Shown here: piece after piece, positions 19,168 to 30,097 of the stretch
How positions within the stretch are numbered: position 1 is the first letter of the stretch
How the letters are laid out: each line of letters begins with the position of its first letter
Assembly (NCBI GenBank): GCA_937926975.1
Contig: CALBCJ010000014.1
Span: 62,001-126,000 of the forward strand
Reading direction: 5' to 3'
DNA length: 64,000 bases
From: an uncultured Propionibacteriaceae bacterium
GTDB taxonomy: Bacteria > Actinomycetota > Actinomycetes > Propionibacteriales > Propionibacteriaceae
Translations under genes and position numbers: made by a program
The notes under the pieces: generated by a model
The model's database searches: none
Seen by the model: the letters and a program-made list of their open reading frames with translations, nothing else
Told to the model about the DNA's origin: nothing

Positions 19168-19857
19168 GTGGGGACGTCAACCTGGTTGTCGGCGGCGGCC
19201 GACCTTGTGCTGGGCGCTACCTGTCCGGGCTGCGGCCAGCCGGGGGCGGGGGTCTGCCGTGGCTGCCGCGAAGAGCTGCGACGGCAGGCCCCGAGCCAGG
19301 AGCAGCGGGGGCTGCCCGACTGGCCCCGCGTCTGGGCCGCAGCCCGGTATGAAGGGGTGACGCGGAGCCTCATCGGAGCTCACAAGGAGCGAGGGGCCCG
19401 GTCTGGGACCGCCGCCCTGGGGGAGGCCCTGGCCAGGGCGGTCGCTGCGCTGCTGCTTGAGACCGCAGTGGTGGAAGCCACCCTGGTCCCGGTTCCGTCC
19501 CGGCCAGCCACGGTCCGCGGCCGCGGCTACGACTCGGTGCTGCTGCTGGCCCGGGCCGCTGCGGCCCATCTGCGCCGAGCCGGGGCCCGGGTCTGGGTCC
19601 GGGCTTCGCTGCACCAGGTCCGTCCAGTCGCCGACCAGGCGGGGCTGGGCACCGCTGCGCGGCTGACGAACCTCGTCGGGGCCTTGCGGGCCGACCAGCT
19701 CCGAGGGCCGGTGCTGGTGGTCGACGACGTGGTCACCACCGGTGCCACCGTGCTTGAGGCACAGCGGGCGCTGGTGGCAGCGGAGGCGCAGGTGCTGGGG
19801 GCCGCTGCTGTCGCCGCGACCAGGCTGCGCTCATCGAGCCAGGATTCACTGCGGTAA
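19168..19857 (+). CDS. ComF family phosphoribosyltransferase-like protein
   Basis: 229 residues. N-terminal zinc-ribbon Cys pairs (CPGCGQP and CRGC) and a C-terminal type I phosphoribosyltransferase domain with the PRPP loop VLVVDDVVTTGAT. ComF is needed for DNA uptake in competent bacteria; in actinobacteria without known competence its role is unclear. CAGGCT ends six bases before GTG 19168, matching the leaderless pattern; GTG 19150 is a possible upstream start. Position between lpqB and hpf is conserved in actinobacteria. Confidence 0.88.
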   Translation: MGTSTWLSAAADLVLGATCPGCGQPGAGVCRGCREELRRQAPSQEQRGLPDWPRVWAAARYEGVTRSLIGAHKERGARSGTAALGEALARAVAALLLETAVVEATLVPVPSRPATVRGRGYDSVLLLARAAAAHLRRAGARVWVRASLHQVRPVADQAGLGTAARLTNLVGALRADQLRGPVLVVDDVVTTGATVLEAQRALVAAEAQVLGAAAVAATRLRSSSQDSLR

Positions 19858-19909
19858 CAGAATGATGAGCGACTCGCCGACCAGCGGCGTGGCCTTGGGC
19901 GAGAGGTAC

Positions 19910-19915
19910 TAGCCT
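19910..19915 (+). promoter_or_regulatory. Candidate -10 of the hpf leader transcript
   Basis: TAGCCT ends six bases before ATG 19922, so the transcript would begin at or next to the start of the short upstream ORF. The hpf start lies a further 99 bases downstream. Confidence 0.6.
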
Positions 19916-19921
19916 CAGGGC

Positions 19922-20008
19922 ATGGCGCCACCGGTCAGTCCGCTTGAGGCTGGCGGGGGTGCCTGCTGTTTCTCCGGCTCCGGGAAAGCCCCGGCGCCGG
20001 TGGGGTGA
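19922..20008 (+). CDS. Putative 28-residue leader ORF upstream of hpf
   Basis: A short frame beginning at ATG 19922 directly after a TAGCCT -10 element and ending TGA 20008, 12 bases before the hpf ATG. The peptide contains adjacent Cys codons (GACCF) near its middle, and the second half of its sequence can fold into a GC-rich hairpin (GGCTCCGGG...CCCCGGCGCC). The hpf Shine-Dalgarno AGGAGGAG begins just after the stop. It could couple hpf translation or transcription to ribosome state. No homology is claimed. Confidence 0.45.
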   Translation: MAPPVSPLEAGGGACCFSGSGKAPAPVG

Positions 20009-20020
20009 TGAGGAGGAGCC

Positions 20021-20629
20021 ATGGACGTCGTCGTCACGGCACGCCGCTGCCAGATCTCGGACGCGTTCCGCGAGCAGGTAGTCCAGCGGATGCGCAGCAT
20101 CGAGCGCATCCGCGACCGGATCATTCGCAGCGAAGTGAAGGTGGTGTGCTCTGACACTAGGCATCCCGACCAGGCAGTTCGAGTCGAGATCACCCTGATC
20201 GGCAAGGGTCCCGTGGTCCGGGCCGAGGCCTCCTCTGACGACAAGACCGTCGCCTTCGACCGTGCCCTGGACCGGCTGAAGACACAGCTGCGCCGGGCGG
20301 CCGACCGCCGCAAGGTGCACCGGGGGCTTCGGGTCACCGACAGCCTCAAGGCCCCCGAGCCAGCGGCTGTGGTGGAGGCTGACGAGCCCGCGGTCGACGA
20401 GGTCCGCCAGGTGGCTGGCCTGGAGGTTCACGGCGACGGGCCGCTGGTCGTCCGGGAGAAGCACTTCCGGACCGCGCCACTGACGCTCGCCCAGGCCCTC
20501 GACGAGATGGAGCTGGTCGGTCATGACTTCTTCCTCTACGTGGACGCGGAGAACGGGCAGCCCTCGGTGGTCTACCGGCGCAAGGCGTACGACTACGGCG
20601 TGATCCACCTGGAGGTTGACCAGGCCTGA
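20021..20629 (+). CDS. hpf: Ribosome hibernation promoting factor, long form
   Basis: Dimerises 70S ribosomes into inactive 100S particles in resting cells. 202 residues, the long form: N-terminal S30AE/RaiA domain (1-100, including VVVTARRCQISDAFR and KTVAFDRALDRLKTQLRR) and the C-terminal dimerisation domain (about 145-202, ending in VVYRRKAYDYGVIHLEV). AGGAGGAG precedes the ATG by a few bases. It lies between comF and secA as in mycobacteria, with a ycaQ-like gene inserted before secA. A 28-codon ORF lies in its leader. Confidence 0.96.
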   Translation: MDVVVTARRCQISDAFREQVVQRMRSIERIRDRIIRSEVKVVCSDTRHPDQAVRVEITLIGKGPVVRAEASSDDKTVAFDRALDRLKTQLRRAADRRKVHRGLRVTDSLKAPEPAAVVEADEPAVDEVRQVAGLEVHGDGPLVVREKHFRTAPLTLAQALDEMELVGHDFFLYVDAENGQPSVVYRRKAYDYGVIHLEVDQA

Positions 20630-20640
20630 GTCCGTGGCCA

Positions 20641-20673
20641 CGGCAGACCGGCCGGGGACCGGCCGGTCTGCCG
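20641..20673 (+). terminator. Stem-loop after hpf
   Basis: A perfect 15-bp inverted repeat (20641-20655 with 20659-20673), loop GGA, 12 bases after the hpf stop. No T-tract. Confidence 0.85.
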
Positions 20674-20715
20674 CTGCTGACCGGTCTAGTGGCGCTCGAC
20701 GCTAGCCTTCACCTC

Positions 20716-21918
20716 GTGCGACACCTCAGCCTGGCCCAGGCCCGCCGGATCGCGCTGGTCGCGCAGGGCTTCGGCCGGGACCGGCCCACGCCGGTGACTG
20801 TCCGCCACCTCCAGTCCGAGGTCAACCGTCTGGCCCAGCTGCAGATCGACTCGGTGAACGTGCTCCAGCGGGCCCACTATCTTCCCTTGTACGGTCGGCT
20901 CGGACCGTACCGGTGCGACCTGCTCGACCGGAGCTTCGGCGAGGCACCGCGGCGGCTGTTCGAGTACTGGGGCCATGCCGCCAGCCTGATCGACATCCGA
21001 CTGCAGCCAGCCCTGCGGCCCCGGATGGCCCGGGCCGCCAGCGAGGCCTGGCCCGACCTGGTTCGGGTCCAGCGTGAGAACCCCGACCTGGTGGAGCAGA
21101 CCTACCAGGCCGTGGCGGCGTCACCGGCGGGCCTGACCGCTCGGCAGGTGGAGCATCCGGCAGCACCGCGAAGCCGCGGCTGGGGGTGGAGCTGGACCGC
21201 GACCAAGACCGCGCTGGAGTGGCTGTTCCGCTCCGGCCGGGTCACCTCGTCGCGGCGCACCAGCGGATTCGAGCGGGTCTACGACCTGTGGGAGCGGGTG
21301 CTGCCACCCGATGTCGCCCAGGCCCCGGACCTGGACCCGGTCGAGGCGGACCTGACTCTGCTGCGCCGAGCGGTCCGGGCCCTCGGGATTGGCACTGAGT
21401 CCTGCTTCGCGGACTACTTCCGGATGTCGCGGGCAGCCACCCGGGCCGCCTTGGCGACCATGGTTCGGCTCGGCGAGCTGGAACCGGTTCAGGTCAGCGG
21501 CTGGTCCGACCGGGTCTACCTGGACCCCACAGCCCGGCGCCCGCGGTGGGTCCAGGGCCGGGGACTGGTCAGTCCCTTCGACTCGCTGGTCTTCGAGCGG
21601 CGCCGGCTGGCCCGTCTGTTCGGCGTCGACTACCGGATCGAGATCTACGTCCCGCAGCCGCAGCGAGTGTACGGCTACTACGTCTACCTCTTCCTGCTGG
21701 GGGAGCAGATCGTGGCCCGGGTCGACCTCAAGTCCGACCGGTCGGCGCGCCGGCTTCAGGTGCAGGCCTGGCGGGAGCCGGACGGGCCGCCGGGCCGACT
21801 CGTGGCCCGCGAGCTAGCGGCTGAGCTGAGCCTGCTCGCTGACTGGCTGAACCTGTCCACGGTCACCGTCGCAGCCCGTGGAGACCTGGCCGACGACCTA
21901 GCCGCGGCGCTGGGCTGA
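20716..21918 (+). CDS. YcaQ-like winged-helix DNA glycosylase
   Basis: 400 residues. Belongs to the HTH_42/YcaQ family, whose characterised members (E. coli YcaQ/AlkX, Streptomyces AlkZ) are DNA glycosylases that unhook interstrand crosslinks. The catalytic QxD-type motif is seen as QIDSVNVL near residue 46, and the family blocks FEYWGHAASLI, SPFDSLVFERRR and VYGYYVYLFLLGEQIVARVDLKSDR are intact. I choose GTG 20716 because TAGCCT ends seven bases before it; GTG 20689 would add nine residues and lies before that promoter. Its function here is repair, likely independent of the secretion and ribosome genes around it. Confidence 0.9.
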   Translation: MRHLSLAQARRIALVAQGFGRDRPTPVTVRHLQSEVNRLAQLQIDSVNVLQRAHYLPLYGRLGPYRCDLLDRSFGEAPRRLFEYWGHAASLIDIRLQPALRPRMARAASEAWPDLVRVQRENPDLVEQTYQAVAASPAGLTARQVEHPAAPRSRGWGWSWTATKTALEWLFRSGRVTSSRRTSGFERVYDLWERVLPPDVAQAPDLDPVEADLTLLRRAVRALGIGTESCFADYFRMSRAATRAALATMVRLGELEPVQVSGWSDRVYLDPTARRPRWVQGRGLVSPFDSLVFERRRLARLFGVDYRIEIYVPQPQRVYGYYVYLFLLGEQIVARVDLKSDRSARRLQVQAWREPDGPPGRLVARELAAELSLLADWLNLSTVTVAARGDLADDLAAALG

Positions 21919-22005
21919 GCCGGTCAGCGGTGAGTCGGCAGTCCCAGCGCCACTAGGATGGTCCAGACCCCGCGCCCGGCGGGGCGAGCCTGAGGAGATT
22001 TCGGC

Positions 22006-24863
<2,858 letters not shown>

Positions 24864-24867
<4 letters not shown>

Positions 24868-25394
24868 CCGCGTGGCGGGCGACGGGTCGGGCAGGCCGGT
24901 CCCAGCGCCAGGCCTCGGGCCCGCCAGCCTCGGGGGTGGCGCTCCAGCCTCAGCGCAGCCGCAGTCGACCTCCCGGCCCGGACCAGCCGCAGCGTCACCT
25001 CGGCAGCCGACGGCCCAGACTGCTGCACCCGCAGCGATGCCAGGGTGAGTGCGGGCAGCAGACGCTCGGCCCGGGCCCGGTCCACGATGATGGTCAGCGC
25101 CTCCTCGTCGAACCAGCGCACCAGCTGGTGCGCTGGGCGGGAGCCGCGCAGCGCCTCGACCAGGACCCGGCTCAGGAGCACGGCCATCCGGCGGACCTCG
25201 ACCGGCACCTCCTCGCTCGCCTCGGGGACCAGGTCCGGAGCAACTCTGGCAAAGGGGAGCAGAGGCTGGTCGGCGCAGATGGCAGGGGCGGGCCCAGCCA
25301 GGTCAGACCAGCTCCACCGGGCCAGTCCGTCATCAATGATGACTCGGCGGCAGGTGGCCAGGGTCGGGCAGTACGAGTCCACAGTCACGGTCAT
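24864..25394 (-). CDS. Rv3235-like protein (DUF6459)
   Basis: 176 residues, convergent with secA. Resembles the Rv3235 family found beside secA1 in many actinobacteria: [34 protein letters not shown] is its central block, followed by a beta-rich C-terminus. No signal peptide or membrane segment. Function unknown. CAGGCT on the minus strand ends six bases before ATG 25394, a leaderless arrangement. Confidence 0.82.
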
Positions 25395-25446
25395 GACGAC
25401 AGCCTGTCGGCGCCGCCGACGGGCCCGCCAGACCTCTGAGCAGATC

Positions 25447-25471
25447 TGTGGACAGCTCGTGGTTGTCCACA
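25447..25471. promoter_or_regulatory. Inverted pair of DnaA-box-like sites
   Basis: TGTGGACAG (25447-25455, minus-strand CTGTCCACA) and TTGTCCACA (25463-25471) face each other in the divergent gap between the DUF6459 gene and the WS/DGAT-like gene, forming an imperfect palindrome. Confidence 0.5.
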
Positions 25472-25543
25472 GGTCGGCTGCGCGCGGCACCGGGCCTCGT
25501 CTGGCCGAACCGGCCAGCCCACACGGTGGGTAGGGTGGTCGCC

Positions 25544-26875
25544 ATGGCCGACCCGCTCTCCCAGACTGAGATCTCGTCCCTCTCGCGCGGGGTCCAGGGA
25601 ACCCCCTGGCACCTGGTCAGCGTTGACGTCTTCGACCGTCCCGGTGCTGGCGCCCGGCTCGGGATCGACGAGCTGCGAGCCCGCGTCCTGGACCGGCTGC
25701 CGTACGCTCCCCGGTTCCGCCAGCGGGTGCGTGAGGCCGTGACCGGGCTGGACTGGGTCGACGACCCAGACTTCGACATCGACCGGCACCTGCACCAGGT
25801 CACCGTGGCGGCGCCAGGCCAGCTCGGGCAGGTCACCGAGCTCGTCGCCCAAGGCCTGTCCGAGGCACTGGACCCGCTTCACCCGCAGTGGGACCTGATG
25901 CTGGTCGACGGCCTGGTTGGCGGGCAGGTGGCGCTGGTCTGCCGCTACCACCCGGCCCTGGTCGACGGTGGGGCCCAGGTGCACCTGCTGCACGAGCTGT
26001 ACGACGAGCGTCCGACAGCGCAGGTCCCGCAGCCCCAGCCGTGGACGCCGGCCCCCGCCCCGAACCCTGGTGACGACCTCGTCTCTGGCGTCGTGGGCGG
26101 ACTGCAGGACCCGCTGGGGCTGCTGGGTCGAGTCAGCGCCCGCGTCGCCCGCGGAATGGAGCGGGGCGTCGAGCTGCTCCAGCACCAAGGGGTGCCGCGG
26201 GTCTTCCGGAACCAGCCGGTCGTGCCGACCAGCCGCTACGCGGGTGGCGCGGTGGTGCCGCTGGCCGCTGTGAACCGGGTCCGGGACTTCGCCGGCTGCA
26301 CCACCCACGACGTGCTGGTGGCCCTCGTGGTGGCCGGGCTGCGGCAGTGGCAGACCCAGCTCGGGGCCGACCCCGCCGACGTGGTGGCCCTGGTCCCGCT
26401 AGCGGTTCAGCAGCGCAAGGGGACGGCCTCATCGGTCGGGTGCCAGGTGGCGCCCCAGTTCGTCACCCTGCCGGTCCAGGCCAGCTCACCGCAGGGCCGG
26501 ATCGACCAGATCGCCTCCCTGACCCGGTCCCGAATCGACTCGGGCTACACCGTCGGCGCCGACGACCTGACCCGGCTGAGCGGTTTCGCACCGCCCACCC
26601 TGCACGCCCTCGCGGCCCGGACCGTCACCTCCGGGCGAGCCCATGACGTCCTGGTCAGCAACGCGCCCGGGCCGCGCGGTCGGCGCTACTTGGGCGAGTG
26701 GCAGCTGCACGCCTCGTACCCCCTGGCCGGGCTGGCCGACAACCAGGACGTCACGGTCTCGATCACCAGCTATGACGGGCGGGTCTGCTTCGGGGTTGCC
26801 GCGGCTGCCCCGGTCCAGTCCCTGGTGGACGGGATTACTGCCGAGCTGAACCGTCTCGACGGTGGGCGGCGCTGA
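25544..26875 (+). CDS. WS/DGAT-family acyltransferase with altered active-site motif
   Basis: 443 residues with the architecture of wax ester synthase/diacylglycerol acyltransferases: N-terminal condensation-like half (PWHLVSVDVFD, FDIDRHLHQV), a Pro/Arg linker, and a C-terminal half with PLAVQQRKG, SNAPGPRG and the final AGLADNQDVTVSITSYDGRVCFG. The catalytic HHxxxDG is HPALVDG (H136, P137, D141, G142): the second His, the more important one in Acinetobacter AtfA, is Pro. Activity as an acyl-CoA transferase is therefore doubtful. TAGGGT ends seven bases before ATG 25544. The stop overlaps the next gene by one base. Confidence 0.85.
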   Translation: MADPLSQTEISSLSRGVQGTPWHLVSVDVFDRPGAGARLGIDELRARVLDRLPYAPRFRQRVREAVTGLDWVDDPDFDIDRHLHQVTVAAPGQLGQVTELVAQGLSEALDPLHPQWDLMLVDGLVGGQVALVCRYHPALVDGGAQVHLLHELYDERPTAQVPQPQPWTPAPAPNPGDDLVSGVVGGLQDPLGLLGRVSARVARGMERGVELLQHQGVPRVFRNQPVVPTSRYAGGAVVPLAAVNRVRDFAGCTTHDVLVALVVAGLRQWQTQLGADPADVVALVPLAVQQRKGTASSVGCQVAPQFVTLPVQASSPQGRIDQIASLTRSRIDSGYTVGADDLTRLSGFAPPTLHALAARTVTSGRAHDVLVSNAPGPRGRRYLGEWQLHASYPLAGLADNQDVTVSITSYDGRVCFGVAAAAPVQSLVDGITAELNRLDGGRR

Positions 26876-27369
26876 TGGTGGCGCTGGTGCCGGTCTCGTC
26901 CGACACCCTGGCCCGGCTGGTCGCCGGGGAGCAGCTGGACGGGCCCGTCTCGGCGTACGGCGCCAGCCCGCTGCTGCGGCAGACCTTCGATCTGTCCCCG
27001 ACCGAGGACGAGGAGGCCGAGCGGACAGCCCTGCAGCTGGCCAGCCTGGACGCTCTGCTGGCGTACGGACGGCGGCTGGTCGTGGTGGTCGACAGCGGCT
27101 ACCGTCCCGACCCTGACGGCTACCTCGGACAGGGGGTGGTGCCCGCGGTACGCGGGGTCGAAGCACTCTTCGCCGATGCCCCCGAGGCGGCCGACGCGGC
27201 TCGGCTGGCCCGCCGGGAGGCGTCAGGCAAGGACCTGGACGAGGTCTGGGAGCTGGGCGCAGTGCAGCGGCTGCTGGCCGAGCACGAGCTGCTGTGGTTC
27301 GGTGCCGAGGAGGCCGCGTCGCTGCTGTCAGGCAGGCTGGTCGAGTCAGCCCGCGGTACGGAAGACTAG
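26875..27369 (+). CDS. DUF6912-like protein
   Basis: 164 residues, soluble, acidic. The pattern (VPVSSDTLARLVAGEQLDG, then DEEAERTALQLASLDAL, then VVVVDSGYRPDPDG) resembles the actinobacterial DUF6912 group. No catalytic motif is evident. It overlaps the upstream acyltransferase-like gene by one base (TGATG) and is followed by ku after four bases, so the three genes are probably one transcript. Confidence 0.75.
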   Translation: MVALVPVSSDTLARLVAGEQLDGPVSAYGASPLLRQTFDLSPTEDEEAERTALQLASLDALLAYGRRLVVVVDSGYRPDPDGYLGQGVVPAVRGVEALFADAPEAADAARLARREASGKDLDEVWELGAVQRLLAEHELLWFGAEEAASLLSGRLVESARGTED

Positions 27370-27373
27370 GCGC

Positions 27374-28192
27374 ATGGCACCACGCAGCATCTGGAAGGGC
27401 GCGATCTCGTTCGGCTTGGTGACGATCCCGATCAAGGTCTACGGCGCTACCGAGCAGAAGGACCTCAGCTTCCGCCAGATCCACGCCGCCGACGGCGGCC
27501 GGATCAAGTACAAGCGGGTCTGCGAGTCGTGCGGCGAGGAGGTCCAGTTCGCCAGCATCGCCAAGGGCTACGAGGCCGGTGACGGACGGATGGCGGTCCT
27601 GGAGAAGTCGGACTTTGAGTCACTGCCGCTGAGCACCACCAAGACGGTTGAGGTGGTCCAGTTCGTCGACGCCGCCACCGTCGACCCGATCATGTACGAC
27701 AAGCCGTACTACCTGGAGGCCGACGGTCCCGGGCAGAAGCCGTACGCGCTGCTGCGCAACGCCCTGCGTCAGTCCGGCAAGGCCGCGGTGGTCAAGGTGG
27801 CGCTGCGCTCCCGGGAAGCGATCGCTCTGGTCCGGGTGGTCGGCGAGGTCCTGGTGCTGCAGACCATGCTGTGGCCCGACGAGGTGCGCGACGCGAGCTT
27901 TGCGGCCCCTCCGGCAGACGTCCAGGTCTCGGATGCCGAGGTTGCGATGGCCTCAGTGTTCATTGAGCAGATGACCGGCGAGTTTCAGCCTCAGGAGTAC
28001 ACCGACGCCTACCGGGAGGCTCTCGAAGCCGTGGTGCAGTCGAAGCTCAGTGGCGCCCCGGTGCCGCAGGAGCCCGTCGCCGCCCCCCAGGACGCCGACG
28101 TGGTGGACCTGGTGGCGGCGCTGCGCGCCAGCGTCGAGGCCGCCAAGAAGCGCCGGGCCGAGGACCAGCAGGACAGCTCAAAGGCCGGGTAG
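27374..28192 (+). CDS. ku: Non-homologous end joining protein Ku
   Basis: Homodimeric ring that binds DNA ends and recruits LigD. 272 residues. Begins MAPRSIWKGAISFGLVTIPIKVY and contains the conserved FRQIHAADGGRIKYKRVCESCG, SFGL- and KPYYLEADG blocks; the C-terminal tail after about 235 is Lys/Arg-rich, as in bacterial Ku proteins that bind DNA away from ends. No ligD is in this window. ATG 27374 follows the DUF6912 stop by four bases. Confidence 0.97.
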   Translation: MAPRSIWKGAISFGLVTIPIKVYGATEQKDLSFRQIHAADGGRIKYKRVCESCGEEVQFASIAKGYEAGDGRMAVLEKSDFESLPLSTTKTVEVVQFVDAATVDPIMYDKPYYLEADGPGQKPYALLRNALRQSGKAAVVKVALRSREAIALVRVVGEVLVLQTMLWPDEVRDASFAAPPADVQVSDAEVAMASVFIEQMTGEFQPQEYTDAYREALEAVVQSKLSGAPVPQEPVAAPQDADVVDLVAALRASVEAAKKRRAEDQQDSSKAG

Positions 28193-28206
28193 GGCGCGCG
28201 CCGAGC

Positions 28207-29433
28207 GTGGCGACTCCATCCCGGGACCGGCTGGTCGACCTGGTCCGGCCGCTGGCGATGGTGGTGGTGGTCCTGATGCACTGGGTCGTGCAGCGGGTCT
28301 CGCTCGGTCCCGAAGGGCTCCGGACGGAAAATGCCCTGCACGGCCCGTTCGCCGTCGCAGCGACCTGGCTGCTGCAGGTGATGCCGCTGTTCTTCATCGC
28401 CGGCGGTTTCGTCAACACCCTCACGTACGACCGGGCTCGCCAGGCCGGGCAGACCGACGCTGCTTTCGTCGGGCTCCGGGCCCGGCGGCTGCTGACCCCA
28501 ACGGTGCCGGTCATCGTGGTGGTGACCTCAGCGACGACCGTGGCCTGGCTGGTCGGCCAGCCACAGGTGGGCCGCCGGGTGGCCGACCACACCGCCAACC
28601 CGTGGTGGTTCCTGGTCGCCTACCTGACCTGCGTGATGGTGACTCCGGCAGTGGTTCGGCTGCACGACCGGCTGGGCTGGTGGCCGGTTCCGCTGCTGCT
28701 GGCTGTGGCCGTGGCCAGTAACGACACCGCTCGGCGACTGCTGCCTGGCACGCCGGGCCTTGGTGACCTGAACGTGCTGATGGTGTGGCTGTTCTGCCAC
28801 CAGCTGGGCGTCCTGTACGCGCGAGGCACCCTGAGCCGGGTCCCGCGGGCCGGGCTGGCGGGGACTGCTGCGCTGGCGGTGACGGGGATCGTCGCCCTCG
28901 TCTGCTGGGCCCGGTACCCCGATGTCACGATCGGCCTGGCTGACCAGCCGGAGCAGAACCTGATGCCGGCGACCCTGGCCCTGGTTCTTCTGGGCACCGC
29001 CCAGGCCTGCCTGCTGGCGCTGGCCGCCGGGGCGGCTCGTCGCTGGCGGCCGTCGCGGCGGACCGAGCAGCTGCTCGGCTGGGGCAACCTGCTGCTGTTC
29101 CCGGTCTTTCTCTGGCACGTGCCAGCCTTCTTCGCTTTCCTCGGGACCGGGCTCGCGGCCCCCTGGCTGCTGCCCAGCGACGAGGCCCGCTACTGGGCGC
29201 TGCGACCGCTGGCAGTCCTGATCACGGCCGGGCTGCTGGCCGTCCTGGTCGCGGGCGCAGTCCAGGTCGAGCGGGTCTGGGCAGGCTGGGAACCGGTCAC
29301 CACCACGGCCCGGTCGTCGCTGGGACCGGGGCCGGAGCCGTCGGCTGCTACCTGGTCTGGCACCGTGGTCTGGCCGTGCTCGGCGACGACATGGCTCCCG
29401 ACCCGCTGGCGGTTGGGGCACTGCTGCTGGTGA
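28207..29433 (+). CDS. Acyltransferase-3 family membrane protein (C-terminus uncertain)
   Basis: 408 residues, about ten membrane segments, with the acyltransferase-3 N-terminus RDRLVDLVRPLAMVVVVLMHW and PLFFIAGGFVN. This family O-acetylates or O-acylates envelope glycans and lipids; the substrate cannot be read from sequence. The final 35 residues in this frame (Trp- and Cys-rich, to TGA 29433) look unnatural. The other frame (codons starting at 29343 and ending TGA 29484-29486) gives GLAVLGDDMAPDPLAVGALL and a further hydrophobic helix, so a single-base frameshift between about 29285 and 29340 is likely. Start GTG 28207 lies 14 bases after ku. Confidence 0.78.
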   Translation: MATPSRDRLVDLVRPLAMVVVVLMHWVVQRVSLGPEGLRTENALHGPFAVAATWLLQVMPLFFIAGGFVNTLTYDRARQAGQTDAAFVGLRARRLLTPTVPVIVVVTSATTVAWLVGQPQVGRRVADHTANPWWFLVAYLTCVMVTPAVVRLHDRLGWWPVPLLLAVAVASNDTARRLLPGTPGLGDLNVLMVWLFCHQLGVLYARGTLSRVPRAGLAGTAALAVTGIVALVCWARYPDVTIGLADQPEQNLMPATLALVLLGTAQACLLALAAGAARRWRPSRRTEQLLGWGNLLLFPVFLWHVPAFFAFLGTGLAAPWLLPSDEARYWALRPLAVLITAGLLAVLVAGAVQVERVWAGWEPVTTTARSSLGPGPEPSAATWSGTVVWPCSATTWLPTRWRLGHCCW

Positions 29434-29508
29434 TGGCAGGAGTGCTGCTGGTGCAGCGACCTGGCGCACGCCCGCCGAGAAGGTGACCTCGCAGGTCGGA
29501 CGATGTGG

Positions 29509-29982
29509 TCAGTGCTCGGCGAGCCACTGGTCCCCGACTCGCTGCTGCAGGCCGATGCCGTCCATCACCGACGGGGCAGCCGACTGCTCGAGCTTCTTGC
29601 CGACGAACGGGATGCTGACGCTGAGGTCGGCCTCGTAGACGACGGTGGTGCCCTTGCCGCCAGGCCGCAGGATCGCCGTGCCCGTCATCTCCACCGGTAG
29701 CCCAGGGACGTGCAGCCGCAGGTCACCCCGGCGGCCTCCGTCGGCAGCCGGCTCCCCCCAGCTCGTCTCCTCCACGATCGTAATCGTGGGCCCGGTGAGC
29801 TTGGCGGCCGCAGAGGGGGCCGGCAGGGTCCGCGAGGTCGTGGTGCTGGTGCCACTCACCTGGACCGAGTGCTCTGTGGCGTGGGAGGCAACGCAGACCT
29901 GCTCCAGAAACTCCTGGTCAGTGAGCATGGCGGCCACGGCGGCCGGGGGAGCGGCGAAGTCCAGCTGCGAAGTGAGGTGCAT
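29509..29982 (-). CDS. DUF2505 family protein (SRPBCC-like)
   Basis: 157 residues, predicted alpha/beta SRPBCC (START-like) fold: begins MHLTSQLDFAAPPAAVAAML and has the family centre GTAILRPGGKGTTVVYEADLSVSIPFVGKKLE. Such proteins usually bind a hydrophobic ligand; no ligand is known for DUF2505. Divergent from the glutamate dehydrogenase gene. A TAAGAAT stretch on the minus strand lies about five bases before the ATG. Confidence 0.85.
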   Translation of the reverse strand: MHLTSQLDFAAPPAAVAAMLTDQEFLEQVCVASHATEHSVQVSGTSTTTSRTLPAPSAAAKLTGPTITIVEETSWGEPAADGGRRGDLRLHVPGLPVEMTGTAILRPGGKGTTVVYEADLSVSIPFVGKKLEQSAAPSVMDGIGLQQRVGDQWLAEH

Positions 29983-30097
29983 GAGACATTCTTACCCGAC
30001 CTCGGGCAAGCCCTAGCCGCACCGGCTCGAGGCATGACGATAGTCTCAGCGCAGGGTGTGCAGGGTGGCCCCCTCAGGACTATAACGAGGAGAAGCC

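Noticed and set aside
30056..30085. Nine-codon GTG frame in the gdh leader
   Set aside because: It begins nine bases after the -10, longer than the pattern elsewhere, and has no hairpin or codon bias to suggest a role.
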